Shown here in pieces: positions 43,536 through 54,286 of a stretch of 64,000 bases of DNA. The first letter of the stretch is position 1; the number at the start of each line of letters is the position of its first letter. The position numbers and the translations under genes are program-made. Source of the DNA: Stentor roeselii (taxonomy: Eukaryota > Ciliophora > Heterotrichea > Heterotrichida > Stentoridae); contig RSEH01000163.1 in NCBI GenBank assembly GCA_006503475.1, positions 1 through 64,000 of the forward strand, given 5' to 3'. The notes beneath the pieces are model-generated. The model was not told where the DNA came from. It did not search any database and saw nothing but the letters and a program-made list of their open reading frames with translations.

Positions 43536-46055
43536 ATGATTAGAGAACTTGCAAATTTTTTTTCAGATTATGATAAAGATATTAAGATTGTGTTGATTGA
43601 TGAATATAAGTCGAACAGGCAACAATTTTCAATTTTTATGGTAAAAACTATATAGAGTAATTATTCATATTCTGATAGCACCAGGCTTTTATATAATTCC
43701 GAAGTTTTTTCAAGAGATCAAGATGAATCAAAAATCAAATTAAACAGAAGCGATATTGATGAAGATCAAAATTTAGTTATTTCATGCTGTTCAATGAATC
43801 TATCAGACTTTTGTGAAGAAATAGCTGATCTAATTGAAGAAAGAAGCAATGAAGTATTGACAATTTTTATATTTGAATCTAATAACTACCAAAAATATAT
43901 CACCGAAAAGATTGAACTATTAAAAAAAGCTGAAAAATTAATAGTAGTTTATGAGGATAATAACTTTTCTGATTCAAGAAAGCTCTCGATAAAAGATTTT
44001 TGTGAATCAGATGATCTAAATTTCAAAATATTAAAAAAGAAAATACTCAAGGATCCTCATAAATTTTTTAATCAGATACTTTCAAATTATTTAAAATTTG
44101 ATAGTACGAATACAGATCATTCAACCTTGAAAAACTTATCTAATTACTCGATAGAAGAAAATAAAACAAACTATGATTTTGATGATAAAAATAATGTTCA
44201 GATTAGTTTTCTAAATTCGATAGAGCAAAAAGATAAAATTGAAAACCTAAACGTAGATGAGAGCATTTTAGAAAAATTCGAATACTGCACCCAACAAAAA
44301 AGAAGCGTATCACCTTTGATTATTAATTGTTCTAAGGATGCTGAATTAATTAAAGAAAGTTTTATAGATTATTCAAACAAACAGTTAACTCTATTACCAG
44401 AAAATTTGAGTCAAAATAAACTTTTAGACATGGATAGATATGAAAGCTATATTAGCATTGCAAATGACGATGCTGAACTTAGGCAAATTCTTATAGTAGG
44501 AGAAAATGGGAGCGGAAAAACAACATTTATAACAAGACTTTTAAACCTTCTGACAGATAATAATATAGAAAATCAAAAAGATATTGATGAATTATTAAAA
44601 AATAATGAAATTTTCAAGAAGGAATTCAGTTTTGGAATATCATATTTTTACTTCGATAAAAAAACATCAAAACACTATGAAATTATTGAATCTCCAGGAT
44701 TGATACCCTTACTAGGAAATAAACAAGATATAGGAAACATAGAAAAAATAATCCAAGGTATTGGATATTTGATTAAAAAAAACATTAGTATAATTTTCAT
44801 TCAAAAAGCTGACTATTTTCATTCATGCAGTTCTATTTCAACTGTTCAGAATTTTATTTTGAATCATCAGAAGGATAAGACTAATAATAAATTACGGATC
44901 TATTATGTTTTTACTTTTTATGCAGGTGAACTGGTTTTCAACTTAGATGATTTAGAATTTGATCCAATAATGCATGTAAAAGTTAATCTTACGAAATCTA
45001 AAGGAGTAGGTATTAAAAAACTTGATAAATATAGGAAAAATTGGAATCAATCTTATTTAAAAATAAGTAAACTAATTAATAATATAAATCAAGAACTTTC
45101 TGAAGAGGAATTTTGTTTACAATTTGAGAATAGATCTAGCCCTAATAAACAGATAATGAAATTAATCAAGGATTCTGCAAAATTAATAGCGAAAAAGTAT
45201 AAGAATAACCATGAGTTTAAAATTGAAAGCACAAATACCTTGCACATATATTGTCTGAATAATAAATATGAAATAATTGAACTATTGATAAAATTTATAT
45301 TCGATGAGGAACAAATAATTGAATCACAAAAAGAATTTTTAAATGCCTATAATCAACTCCTAAAGAAAGACAAAATGATTGTTACCACTCAGAAACTATG
45401 TGAGAATTATAAGGATCATTTAGTTAAACCAGTTCCATACTTTTGCATATTTGACAATATAAAAGTCATCAATTTTTTAACGAATTTGAAAAAGATAGAG
45501 AGTGATAATTATTATTTAATTAATGAAAATTTGGAAAAATGCTCAGAGAAAACTGTTACTGAATGGAAAGAATGCAATGGTAATTTATCATGGCCTTTTA
45601 TAAGAAAAAAAAAAAATTCAGTTTTTAAGTGTTTAAAATGTAAAGGCGACTCACAAAGTCATTTTTTAACACGAATCAAATACTTTGATCAATTCGATGA
45701 TCAAATATTTCCTAAGTGTGTAAATCCCAAAGACCATTCCACTTTATTAGATAATCAGTGTAAAATATATATAAAAATACAAGACCCTGAAATTTTAGAA
45801 TCAAAAATAAACTCGGAATTTACTCTAAGAAAAGAATTGATTATAAAACAAAGTATGCACTATTTTGCTATACTAAGTAAAGATTTTAGATTAGTATGCC
45901 ATTCAAAGCAGATAAATATACTGGATTACAATTCAAAAAGAGAATTATTATCACAATTGAGTAAAGAAAATAGTAGTATTGATATAAGCAAGGACTACTT
46001 AATAATAGATCATTATTATAAAAACAACTTTGAAAAGAAATATTTTGCGTTTTGA
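43536..46055 (+). CDS. L-type large AIG1-related GTPase (L1), one 15-nt intron
   Basis: Exons 43536-43640 and 43656-46055 give 834 residues; the intron GTAAAAACTATATAG (43641-43655) removes an in-frame TAG. The start MIRELANFF aligns with the L3 and L4 starts. The N-terminal domain (1-150) shares VLIDEYKSNRQQFSIF and the CCSMNLSDFCEEIADLIEER pattern with its paralogs. L1 lacks the CCHC finger and coiled coil seen in L2-L4. The GTPase core has Walker A GENGSGKT (about 314), G3 with Glu for Asp (ESPG, about 377), FIQKADYFHSC, and TFYAG (about 453) in place of a standard G4. The C-terminal part has a Cys/His module (CLKCKGDSQSHF, about 665) and a final domain (DYNSKRELLSQL). It ends with TGA and leads the L1-A1-B1 cassette. 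Confidence 0.8.
43641..43655 (+). other. 15-nt intron of L1
   Basis: GTAAAAACTATATAG lies in phase 0 between ATG and AGT, after the conserved RQQFSIFM. Removing it joins two conserved parts of the L N-terminal domain. The position matches the introns of L3 and L4. Confidence 0.85.
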
Positions 46056-46210
46056 GCGTTCAATAAGTTAATGCTTATTATAATTTAGCATTGAATTATA
46101 TTGATTTATTTATATATTGTTGAATATTTATATAATAAACCAAATTCAACTCATTTAAATCTGATGCAGTCTTACTATATAATCTATATAAAAATATATA
46201 TTTAAACAAA

Positions 46211-46227
46211 TGTCTACTATAATAAAA
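46211..46227 (+). promoter_or_regulatory. Candidate core promoter element of A1
   Basis: TGTCTACTATAATAAAA, with GTCTAC 23 bases upstream of the A1 ATG. Confidence 0.55.
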
Positions 46228-46234
46228 ATTGTAA

Positions 46235-47620
46235 ATGTCCATAAAAGCCTTAAAAACAAATGAGCCTATTGAACCATACGACTACAGCTTATTACTTATA
46301 GGAGCAAGTGGGAATGGAAAATCAACATTTCTGAATACTTTTGCCAATTTTAACCTTTATAAAACTCCAATAAATCTAGTTCCGATTATATCATGCAAGA
46401 AATATCCTATAGTTCCATTTGAATATCAGGATGATCTTCCTGAAAAGAATGATCCTCAAACAGGCAAAAGCCAAACAAAGCATGCTCATTTCTATAAAAT
46501 CAGAAGTAAATACACCAAAAATAAAACCATTTTAATTGTAGACACTCCTGGACTTGCATCATCAGGTGGTGTAAATGAAGATGACTTGAATGTAAATACA
46601 ATAATCGATGCAGCTAGAAGAGTGAAAAGCTTCAATGCAATAATAATTCTAGAAAAATCCAGCACTAACAGACTGAATCCACTAATCGAATATAATCTGT
46701 TTAGAATCTCAGAGATCATACCTTTTGATTTTGAAAATAGATGTATTCTTGCTTTTAGTTTTTATACTGGAGATATTCTGTTTGAGGATGAATGGTTTCC
46801 TTTTCCGATACAATTTAAAATAAAATTAAACAACTCAATATTTTCTTTGTCAGGACAAGAATATAAAAATAAACAGAAAAAACTTAATGAGGCATTAATT
46901 ACATGGAAAAATCTTAAAAAATCATTCAAAAAATTTCTGTTGAAATTAGAAAATTTAAATAGCATCCCAACTGAGCAATACAAGGAATTGTTCAGGGCTC
47001 ACAATGAACTCAATATAAAATTTGCTGAGTATAAAGTTTTGATTGAAAATATCGAAAAAGTAAAACAATCTATTACCAGTAATCAAACCGAAAGAATAAA
47101 ATTAATGAGTTGGGAAACTACTGATTATTACAATACAATGTGTCGTGAGCATAAAGTTATATGCCATGAGCGCTGTCATTTGAGTTTAAATGAACAAAAT
47201 GGTACTGACTATTTTAATAATTGTGCATGCATGAATATTGATAAAAAATGCAGAGTATGCAATTGTGGGTCATTTACTCATTTTCACATATTTAAAAAAC
47301 CTACAATCCAGTCAAGAACTATTGAAGAATTTCTGGGTAGTTTATCAATCAATCCTAGCGTTAATACAAAGAATGAAATAGATCAAGCACTTAATGCAAA
47401 GGAAACGGAATTGATTTTTGAATTAGTCAAGGTAGAAACTTCAATATCAAGAATTTCACCAAATTATAAAATTTCAGACTATGTTAAGAAAGCGATTCGT
47501 CATCTTGATTATACTATAGAGCTAAATAAACCCGGAACAAATATTGAAGATGTATTAATTCAAAAAAGAGTTTTTGAAAGACTGGCAAATGGATGGGGAA
47601 AACAATTTCAAAGAACTTAG
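46235..47620 (+). CDS. A-type AIG1-like GTPase with Cys/His-rich tail (A1)
   Basis: A 461-residue single exon. Walker A is GASGNGKSTFLN (about 24-35). A G2-like segment GKSQTKHAHFY (about 76-86), G3 VDTPGLASSGG (about 101-111) and STNRLNPLIEYNLFR follow, then SFYTGD with FEDEWFPFP (about 173-188) in the G4 region. A helical segment leads to the tail (about 305-355): CREHK, CHERCHLSLNE, CACM and CRVCNCGSFTHFH, which probably bind zinc. The short CxCG..TH end of this tail resembles the C-terminal modules of B1 and the L proteins. Intact paralog: A2 at 49375; dead paralog: 675-2037. The next gene, B1, begins 65 bases after its stop in the same direction. Confidence 0.8.
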   Translation: MSIKALKTNEPIEPYDYSLLLIGASGNGKSTFLNTFANFNLYKTPINLVPIISCKKYPIVPFEYQDDLPEKNDPQTGKSQTKHAHFYKIRSKYTKNKTILIVDTPGLASSGGVNEDDLNVNTIIDAARRVKSFNAIIILEKSSTNRLNPLIEYNLFRISEIIPFDFENRCILAFSFYTGDILFEDEWFPFPIQFKIKLNNSIFSLSGQEYKNKQKKLNEALITWKNLKKSFKKFLLKLENLNSIPTEQYKELFRAHNELNIKFAEYKVLIENIEKVKQSITSNQTERIKLMSWETTDYYNTMCREHKVICHERCHLSLNEQNGTDYFNNCACMNIDKKCRVCNCGSFTHFHIFKKPTIQSRTIEEFLGSLSINPSVNTKNEIDQALNAKETELIFELVKVETSISRISPNYKISDYVKKAIRHLDYTIELNKPGTNIEDVLIQKRVFERLANGWGKQFQRT

Positions 47621-47670
47621 ATTATTTATAAATGGATTCGCTTTATACAAAATATTTCTTATTAAATTTT

Positions 47671-47685
47671 AAATCTATAATAAAA
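47671..47685 (+). promoter_or_regulatory. Candidate core promoter element of B1
   Basis: AAATCTATAATAAAA directly precedes the ATG at 47686. It supports that ATG over the upstream one at 47632, whose extra 18 codons would overlap the element. Confidence 0.45.
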
Positions 47686-49041
47686 ATGAACAAAAGTACT
47701 CCTCCAGAAACGCGCTTCTCTCGACTGAATAATAATCAAATCAGTCTATCATCTGATGAAAATTTCATGGTTTCAGAAGATTATGTACAGAAAAGCCACT
47801 ACGATAAAAAAATAATGATAATAGGAGAGGCTGGCTCGGGGAAATCAAGTCTTTTAAACATGATAATTAATTTAAGTAAACAAAAGAAACTAAAGGAACT
47901 GGTTAAACCTGCAATCAACGAAATGAATGTTAAAGATAAAATAAGTGGTAAAATAAAAACTATAACAAAAGAAGTTCAATATTTTGAAATTGAATACAGT
48001 GGTTTTAAATTTCTTTTAATTGACACTCCTGGCTTCGAGGCAAACTTGATTGAATCATCCGACAATAGGAATATTGAAGCAATATTAAAAGTTGCTACAA
48101 TTTTAAGCACTTTATCCATATTTCTTGTAATAAAGAGTGATCAAATTTATCTTAACTCAAGTATATCAAAAAATATCAAAGATTTACTTCGATCATTTGA
48201 TCAATTTGAAATAAAATATGATATATATTTGGTTTTTACTTTTTATGCAGGTAATTTAGAATTCGAAATAAATTCATTACAGTTAATGAATCTTAAAAAA
48301 AAGGAAATTAAAATCAATAATAAATTTTTCAATATAAACAGAACTAAACTTGAGAGAGGAAATTTTGATGCTGATTATGAAAATATATTGAAATCAATAA
48401 AAAAATTATTAGATAACTTTTATGAACCTGCAACAGAGCAAAAATTTAGAATCAAGATCATGTCTATAGGGGAAAATCCTGTGATAAAGAGATTAATTAA
48501 AAATCATAAAATTGAAATAGTAGAACACAAGAACTTATTATGTATTAACTGTGAAACTATTTGTCAATCAAAAATTCAAGTAAATTCATCAGGATGCTTT
48601 CCAGAAACATTCCAAAATAATTGTAAATGCGGGCATAATGAAGAAACTCATTATATTACAGATATAAAAATAAAGAAAAAAAATGATATAAAACATGAAG
48701 AGATAAATAAAGGACAAAAATACTCAGAAAATAGTATGCATATCATTAATTCGAATGCCTTAGAACTAGAAAAAAATCTTAAAAATACAATTAAGAATAA
48801 TACAAATGAATTAAATAATTTAAAAAACCCTATAAAAGGAATTATTGAGGCTAGCCCAAATCTTAAAGATAAAATGATAGAATCTAGAAAGGATGATAAA
48901 TCAAACTATCATAAATCAAAAATTGATAATCAAATGAAAAATAATACTCTCAATCAAAACAAAAAAATCGAACCTATAAATAAAATGATCGTAACCAAAA
49001 AAATTAAACCTAGCACTCCACAAAAACCAAAAAAAAAATAA
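47686..49041 (+). CDS. B-type AIG1-like GTPase with long polar tail (B1)
   Basis: A 451-residue protein from the chosen ATG at 47686 (MNKSTPPETRFS). The 18 upstream codons from 47632 are not preferred, because they would cover the promoter-like element and B0 has no such extension. Walker A is GEAGSGKSSLLN (about 46-57), G3 is IDTPGF (about 111-116), and KSDQ is followed by FTFYAG (about 186-191). A Cys/His module (CINCETICQ, then CKCGHNEETHYI, about 285-325) parallels the tails of A1 and L2. The last 110 residues are low-complexity Asn/Lys/Ile. B0 at the window start is its closest relative. It ends the L1-A1-B1 cassette. Confidence 0.8.
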   Translation: MNKSTPPETRFSRLNNNQISLSSDENFMVSEDYVQKSHYDKKIMIIGEAGSGKSSLLNMIINLSKQKKLKELVKPAINEMNVKDKISGKIKTITKEVQYFEIEYSGFKFLLIDTPGFEANLIESSDNRNIEAILKVATILSTLSIFLVIKSDQIYLNSSISKNIKDLLRSFDQFEIKYDIYLVFTFYAGNLEFEINSLQLMNLKKKEIKINNKFFNINRTKLERGNFDADYENILKSIKKLLDNFYEPATEQKFRIKIMSIGENPVIKRLIKNHKIEIVEHKNLLCINCETICQSKIQVNSSGCFPETFQNNCKCGHNEETHYITDIKIKKKNDIKHEEINKGQKYSENSMHIINSNALELEKNLKNTIKNNTNELNNLKNPIKGIIEASPNLKDKMIESRKDDKSNYHKSKIDNQMKNNTLNQNKKIEPINKMIVTKKIKPSTPQKPKKK

Positions 49042-49374
49042 TGCCTTCGAGCTTTTATTATTATCTAATATAATTTTATACCTCTTAAATTTAATTTATG
49101 ATTAAAGATTGTTGTGTTATTATCAAGACATATGCTCATGATTTCATAATATCAATTTAATCCAAGAATTCTACTGTTCTTATCATAACATCAAACTATT
49201 AGTATCATGATTTATTATTTTCATTAAAATCCTATATAAAATATAATTATGAAGATTACAAAAATAATCTTCATTAGGATTGAAGATAATTTTCCATCCC
49301 ATATAATATTCCTAGGATAATATAAATATTAAGAATCCTTAATAAATGTTTGTCTATAAAGATTAATAATTATT
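49042..49374. other. Spacer between convergent B1 and A2
   Basis: 333 AT-rich bases between two 3' ends. No gene or structured element was seen. Confidence 0.5.
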
Positions 49375-50754
49375 CTACTTTGACTTTTTAATTGATTGAT
49401 GCAATTCGTGATATAACTTAATATCCTTTTTTATCTTGTCTAAGATTTCGGGATCTTTTTCTTTCTCAAGCTGAAATCTTAGATTTTCAATAGCTCTAGG
49501 TAAATATTCTGAAATTCTATATTTTGGGGATATTAGATGCATATCCTTTTCAGTATTTAATAATGTTAATATAACTTCCTGCTGCTTCATTTCTAATTTA
49601 TGGATAATCTCTTCGGTACTTGTGTTTAAGCTTATTATTTTCATTTCTTCCAATATCCCATTAATATCGCTTCTCTCTGACAATGGTTTCTTTTTCATGT
49701 GTACATGCTGTTCAGAACTACATTGGCAAACTCTGCATCTTTTCTCAGCTCTTATCATGCAAAAACAATCTTCAAAGTATGCTGTTCCTGATGTTTCATT
49801 TAGTGCCAACGCACAGTCTTCATGACATAAAGTTCTATGCTCGGAGCATATTGTATTATAATAATCAGTCGAAACCCATCCGATAGTCATTATTGTTGAA
49901 CTTGGATTTGATGAGGATAAAGCATTTTTACATATTTCAATGTTTTCTAATAAGGTTTTGAATTCTGTAATTTTTTTCATGTTTATATTATATTGCTGAA
50001 ATAAAAGAGAGTATTGAATAGCGGGAATACTATTCATTTGATATAAATTCAATAAAAATTTTGTAAATTTTCTTTCGCTTCTTACCCACATATTAAAATG
50101 ATCATTCGCCTTTCCAGGTTTACTTCTTTTAGTTTTATCAATTGAGAAAAGTAAGTTATTTATCTTAATTTTATATTTTATTGGAAATGGAAACCATTCA
50201 TCTTCAAATAATACTTCACCCTCATTAAAAGTAAAAGCCATGACAACTCTAGATTCAAAATCTTTGGGAATAACTTGAGATATTCGGCAGAGATTGTACT
50301 CAACTATTGGATTCAATCTATTAGTACTTGATTTTTCTACGACTATAATCGCATTGAATCTGCCAATCTTAGTTGCACAATCTATAATAATTCCAATGTT
50401 CATATCATCTTCACTAATACCGCCAGTTGATGAAATTCCTGGAGTGTCTACAATTAATATTGTCTTATTATCAGTAACTTTTGAACATACTTTGTAATAA
50501 TGAGCATAAGTAGTTTGACTTTTCCCTGTTTTTTGGTCATTTCTTTCTTTTAAGCCATCATCAAATCTTGGATCTATATTCGGATAATTTTTTGATGCAA
50601 CAGCTACAACAAAATTTTCAATTTTATTCCCTAGTAAATAATTAATAAAGCTATTCACAAATGTAGACTTTCCATTTCCACTTGCACCAATTAGGAGAAT
50701 ACTAAAATCAAATGGCCCAAGCGTCTGAGTATGCGGAATAGCTCTTGCAGTCAT
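49375..50754 (-). CDS. A-type AIG1-like GTPase (A2)
   Basis: 459 residues from the ATG at 50754 (MTARAIPHTQ), which matches the A1 start (MSIKALKTNE). The frame is open further up to 50796, but only from a TTG. Walker A is GASGNGKSTFVN, the G2-like segment is GKSQTTYAHYY, G3 is VDTPGISSTGG, and the G4 region reads TFNEGEVLFEDEWFPFP. The tail has the full Cys/His set: CSEHR, CHEDCALALNE, CFCM, and CRVCQCSSEQHVH. The helical C-terminus (about 370-459) has no recognised domain. It is inverted relative to its neighbours and lies between two L-led groups, which suggests an inversion or a separate duplication. No correctly oriented GTCTA element was found. Confidence 0.8.
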   Translation of the reverse strand: MTARAIPHTQTLGPFDFSILLIGASGNGKSTFVNSFINYLLGNKIENFVVAVASKNYPNIDPRFDDGLKERNDQKTGKSQTTYAHYYKVCSKVTDNKTILIVDTPGISSTGGISEDDMNIGIIIDCATKIGRFNAIIVVEKSSTNRLNPIVEYNLCRISQVIPKDFESRVVMAFTFNEGEVLFEDEWFPFPIKYKIKINNLLFSIDKTKRSKPGKANDHFNMWVRSERKFTKFLLNLYQMNSIPAIQYSLLFQQYNINMKKITEFKTLLENIEICKNALSSSNPSSTIMTIGWVSTDYYNTICSEHRTLCHEDCALALNETSGTAYFEDCFCMIRAEKRCRVCQCSSEQHVHMKKKPLSERSDINGILEEMKIISLNTSTEEIIHKLEMKQQEVILTLLNTEKDMHLISPKYRISEYLPRAIENLRFQLEKEKDPEILDKIKKDIKLYHELHQSIKKSK

Positions 50755-51066
50755 ATTTTTTATAATAATACAATAGAGTAGTAATAGCTGTATCAAAAAT
50801 TTTAATTATATAGTCTATAGGATTATAAAAAATGTTTATTATTAGCAAGACTAGATTTATTACTTCAATATATGAAAAGATCAACAGAATACTCGATAGA
50901 ATTAAACAATTCTTGTAAGGCTTATATAAATTATTTCCTCAGTAGAAACTCTCTGTAATATTCTACCCTCCATATCGTTAATCTTTTCCCATACAATTCT
51001 AATCAAATAAGATAAAGGTACTTAACTAAAGAAATAATATAAAATTATATAAGTCTATATTATAAA
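50755..51066. other. Divergent spacer between A2 and L2
   Basis: 312 AT-rich bases. The only element noted is the GTCTATATTATAAA directly before L2, plus a lone GTCTATAG at 50813 that points away from A2. Confidence 0.5.
51052..51066 (+). promoter_or_regulatory. Candidate core promoter element of L2
   Basis: AGTCTATATTATAAA ends directly at the ATG at 51067. The same core stands before L1. If it is a promoter, the in-frame ATG at 51079 is the better start, as it leaves room for a short leader. Confidence 0.55.
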
Positions 51067-54000
51067 ATGAGCTTAAAAATGATAGAATCATGCAGAGAGC
51101 TTGATGAATATGTAAAAAAATACCATGATCCCGCACTTCAGATATTTTTGGTAGAGGAAAAATCAACTGAAAATATTCAACTATCAGCCTTCATGATCAA
51201 TTTTTATGATGAGTTTAATCTGCGCTGCAAAACATCCTATGATATTCAAAAAATAATTCAAGAAGGTATCAAAAATTATTATGTTGGAAGAAAAATACAT
51301 ATTTATAAAACTAATTCTTCTAAGATGAAAGATTATATAGTTGCAAACTGCTATACAATAGATATGGATGCTTTTGATCATAATATTTCTGAATTAATTG
51401 AAAACTTAACCAATGAAGTACTTGTAGTTTTTATTCATCGAAATGAAGTTAATATATCTAATAAATTGAATTTATTGACTAAGGTAGAAACAATTAGTAT
51501 TATTTTCGATAATTATTCAACATATGATAATATAAAATTAACTTATCATATATACATAAATACGTACTCTCAATATTTGGAAAAAATCAAAAAGATTATC
51601 GAAGCTATACATATAATATTTTCAAAAAACAAAGAAAAAAATACTGAATACATGAAAAAAAATATTCATAAGCATAACTGTTTGATTGATTGTATAGATG
51701 AATTTATAGAAAAGAACTTTAATATGCATAATTATTATGAATACCACATTAATGAAGAAAATTTTAATATATACAATCCTGACTATTTTAAAAAAGATTT
51801 ATTTCCGAAAATATCTTATAATGGTCCAAAATTAGTAGGTTGCTATCAAAATTGTTCAGATAAAGATTCACAAAATCTTTTTTTATTTCTTGATAAATTT
51901 ATTGAATCTAAAACAATCTGCCCTAAATGTAATACACCTATTTCAGATCATATATTATCACCGTATACAATAAAACCGTGCTCTCTGATAATCACCTCTA
52001 TGTATTTAATAAATAAAAAAAATTCTTTGATTGAAAGATTAAAAACTAGTTCGTCAGAACATGAAGAATCATACAATAAATTAAAAAAAGAAATTGATGA
52101 ATTACAGGTAAAACTTTATAACTTAAGTAATAAAAGTGATCAAAACGATAGATTATATCAAAAAAATGATAAAATAAGAGAAGTAAAAGATGAATTTATT
52201 AATGTGATTAAAGAAAAAGATTCTGAAATTGCGACCCTTAAAAAAGAAAAAATCGAATTTATGAAGGTAATTGAAGAAAAAGATTCTGAAATCGCAACCC
52301 TGAAAAAAGAAATATCAAAACTGAAAAAAAATAAAATTGAAAATTTTAAAATACATGGAACTGAATGTAATCAAGAAAATTTAGAAACAGATAAAGCTTC
52401 AAAAAATAATAAAGAAGAGGAGCTAAATGATAAGAAAACCAATAATGTCTTGAAACCTACGCAAGTAGAAAAGACAAATAATAAATTTAGACAAATAGTT
52501 TTAGTAGCGGATGCAGGAAGTGGAAAAACAACTCTTATAAATCAAATAATAAATATTTTAATGGATAATGATATACATGATCAATTTGGAATGAAAGAAT
52601 TAATAGAACAAAAAAAGATTTCATTCAAAAGTTATGAATTTGGAGATTCTTACAAATTCAAATCTATGAATGATCAAATATGTTATGAATTTATAGAAAC
52701 AAAAGGATTCATTCAAAAATTGGGAAATACTATTGATCAACAAAATGTATCTAAAGCAATTCAAGCGATTGAATATATTTCAAATGGAACAATAATTTTT
52801 GTGCAAAAATCTGACACTTACAATTCAAGTTTATCAATTTTAGAGATTCATAAACATATTCTTAACCTAAAAAGTAATACACACAATTTTAAATATCGAT
52901 TGTGTTATGTATTTACATTTCATGCTGGAGATTTGATATTTATTGTAAAAAACTTAAATTTTATACCAGATATACAAATCAAGGTTAATATAACTAAGAT
53001 ATGTGGAATGAACAAAAATAAAATTGAAAAAATTCGAAAACACTGGGAGAAATCAAAAAAATGTATTTTGAAATTAATAAACAAGGTGAATATTGGCATG
53101 ACTGATGAGGAAACTGAAAAACAATTTAATGTTATGAATAAAAATCGTTATGAAAATGAAGAGCTACTTTCAATTATTAATGAATCTAAGGAAAATATTT
53201 GTATGGTATTAGGCAACAATATAGAATTTAAATCTGGTAATAATCAGGCATTTTTTGAGTATAGGATTGAGAATAATGTTCCCATTTTAATATCAAAGAT
53301 ATTAATTGATGAAGAAAACAAAGAGAAATCCTTTCAATATATAATAAACTATATAAATTATAAAAAAAGTAAAGAAAGTAATCAATTTTATCTCACAGAC
53401 CAAGAGCTGAAAAATCAAAAAAAATCTAAGCAATTAAAAAATATTTTATTATTTACATTATTTCAAGAAGAGAGAATTGAAGAAAATTTGAGAAAATTAA
53501 CAGCGAAAAAATCTGAAAAGTACTTCTTATATAATAAAGCAAATATGGAAATCTGTCATATTCTTGATTGTGATCAACAATATGCAGAATCAGAAGGATC
53601 TTGGCCTATTTGCAATTCACAATATGCTCACTTTTGTTATACTTGTCATTCGAAAATTCATGATACCCATTATATTTCTAATATTCTAATATATGATCAA
53701 TTGAATAATGAATTTGTATTGCAAACTAAGTCCAACACAAGCAGTTTAAAGCAACTCTACAATCCTTCCAACAAACGGAGAATTGAACAAAATGATGAAG
53801 AAGTTATCAATTACATTGAAAAGAATATAAATATCAAGAAGGAAGTTCTTAAAGATGAATTTATAATATTAACAAAAGATTATGAATATGTGTGCAGAAC
53901 AGATAAAATTGATGAGATGGATTATAATTCTAAAGAAGAATTAATCGATATTATTAGAAGTAAAAACAAATTGGGATATGATTTTGAAAACCATAATATA

Positions 54001-54081
54001 ATTATTCAATGCATTTTCAAAAGTAATTTTGGAGGAGAATATTTCACTAGAAGTAAGAATAGAGCTAAAATTGGGGTCTAA
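51067..54081 (+). CDS. L-type large AIG1-related GTPase (L2), intronless
   Basis: 1004 residues from 51067. The ATG at 51079 (MIESCRELDEY) aligns with the L1, L3 and L4 starts and may be the true one. The N-terminal domain is conserved, but where the other three have a 15-nt intron L2 has none (NIQLSAFMINFY). A CCHC-like finger CPKCNTPISDH, then IKPC (about 285-305), precedes a coiled coil (about 320-450) in which EKDSEIATLKKE occurs twice. The GTPase core has Walker A ADAGSGKTTLIN (about 478) and the most diverged G3 (ETKG). FVQKSDTYNSS and TFHAGD follow. Near the C-terminus are CYTCHSKIHDTHYIS and the final domain (DYNSKEELIDII). It heads the L2-B2-B3 group. Confidence 0.8.
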   Translation: MSLKMIESCRELDEYVKKYHDPALQIFLVEEKSTENIQLSAFMINFYDEFNLRCKTSYDIQKIIQEGIKNYYVGRKIHIYKTNSSKMKDYIVANCYTIDMDAFDHNISELIENLTNEVLVVFIHRNEVNISNKLNLLTKVETISIIFDNYSTYDNIKLTYHIYINTYSQYLEKIKKIIEAIHIIFSKNKEKNTEYMKKNIHKHNCLIDCIDEFIEKNFNMHNYYEYHINEENFNIYNPDYFKKDLFPKISYNGPKLVGCYQNCSDKDSQNLFLFLDKFIESKTICPKCNTPISDHILSPYTIKPCSLIITSMYLINKKNSLIERLKTSSSEHEESYNKLKKEIDELQVKLYNLSNKSDQNDRLYQKNDKIREVKDEFINVIKEKDSEIATLKKEKIEFMKVIEEKDSEIATLKKEISKLKKNKIENFKIHGTECNQENLETDKASKNNKEEELNDKKTNNVLKPTQVEKTNNKFRQIVLVADAGSGKTTLINQIINILMDNDIHDQFGMKELIEQKKISFKSYEFGDSYKFKSMNDQICYEFIETKGFIQKLGNTIDQQNVSKAIQAIEYISNGTIIFVQKSDTYNSSLSILEIHKHILNLKSNTHNFKYRLCYVFTFHAGDLIFIVKNLNFIPDIQIKVNITKICGMNKNKIEKIRKHWEKSKKCILKLINKVNIGMTDEETEKQFNVMNKNRYENEELLSIINESKENICMVLGNNIEFKSGNNQAFFEYRIENNVPILISKILIDEENKEKSFQYIINYINYKKSKESNQFYLTDQELKNQKKSKQLKNILLFTLFQEERIEENLRKLTAKKSEKYFLYNKANMEICHILDCDQQYAESEGSWPICNSQYAHFCYTCHSKIHDTHYISNILIYDQLNNEFVLQTKSNTSSLKQLYNPSNKRRIEQNDEEVINYIEKNINIKKEVLKDEFIILTKDYEYVCRTDKIDEMDYNSKEELIDIIRSKNKLGYDFENHNIIIQCIFKSNFGGEYFTRSKNRAKIGV

Positions 54082-54286
54082 TAAATAATGAGTAATAAGA
54101 TATATAAATATAGTCTAGTTAAACTCTTGATATAATAATTATGAATCTAATTCATTATATATAAAATAATTTTTTCTAGTATGAATAAAATACAAGTCTA
54201 ATAATTCTTGATTGATAATATAATGTCATTACTCTTCTTGAAAAACTATTGTTTGAAGTATATTCAATTTTTAAGTGAAATATAAT

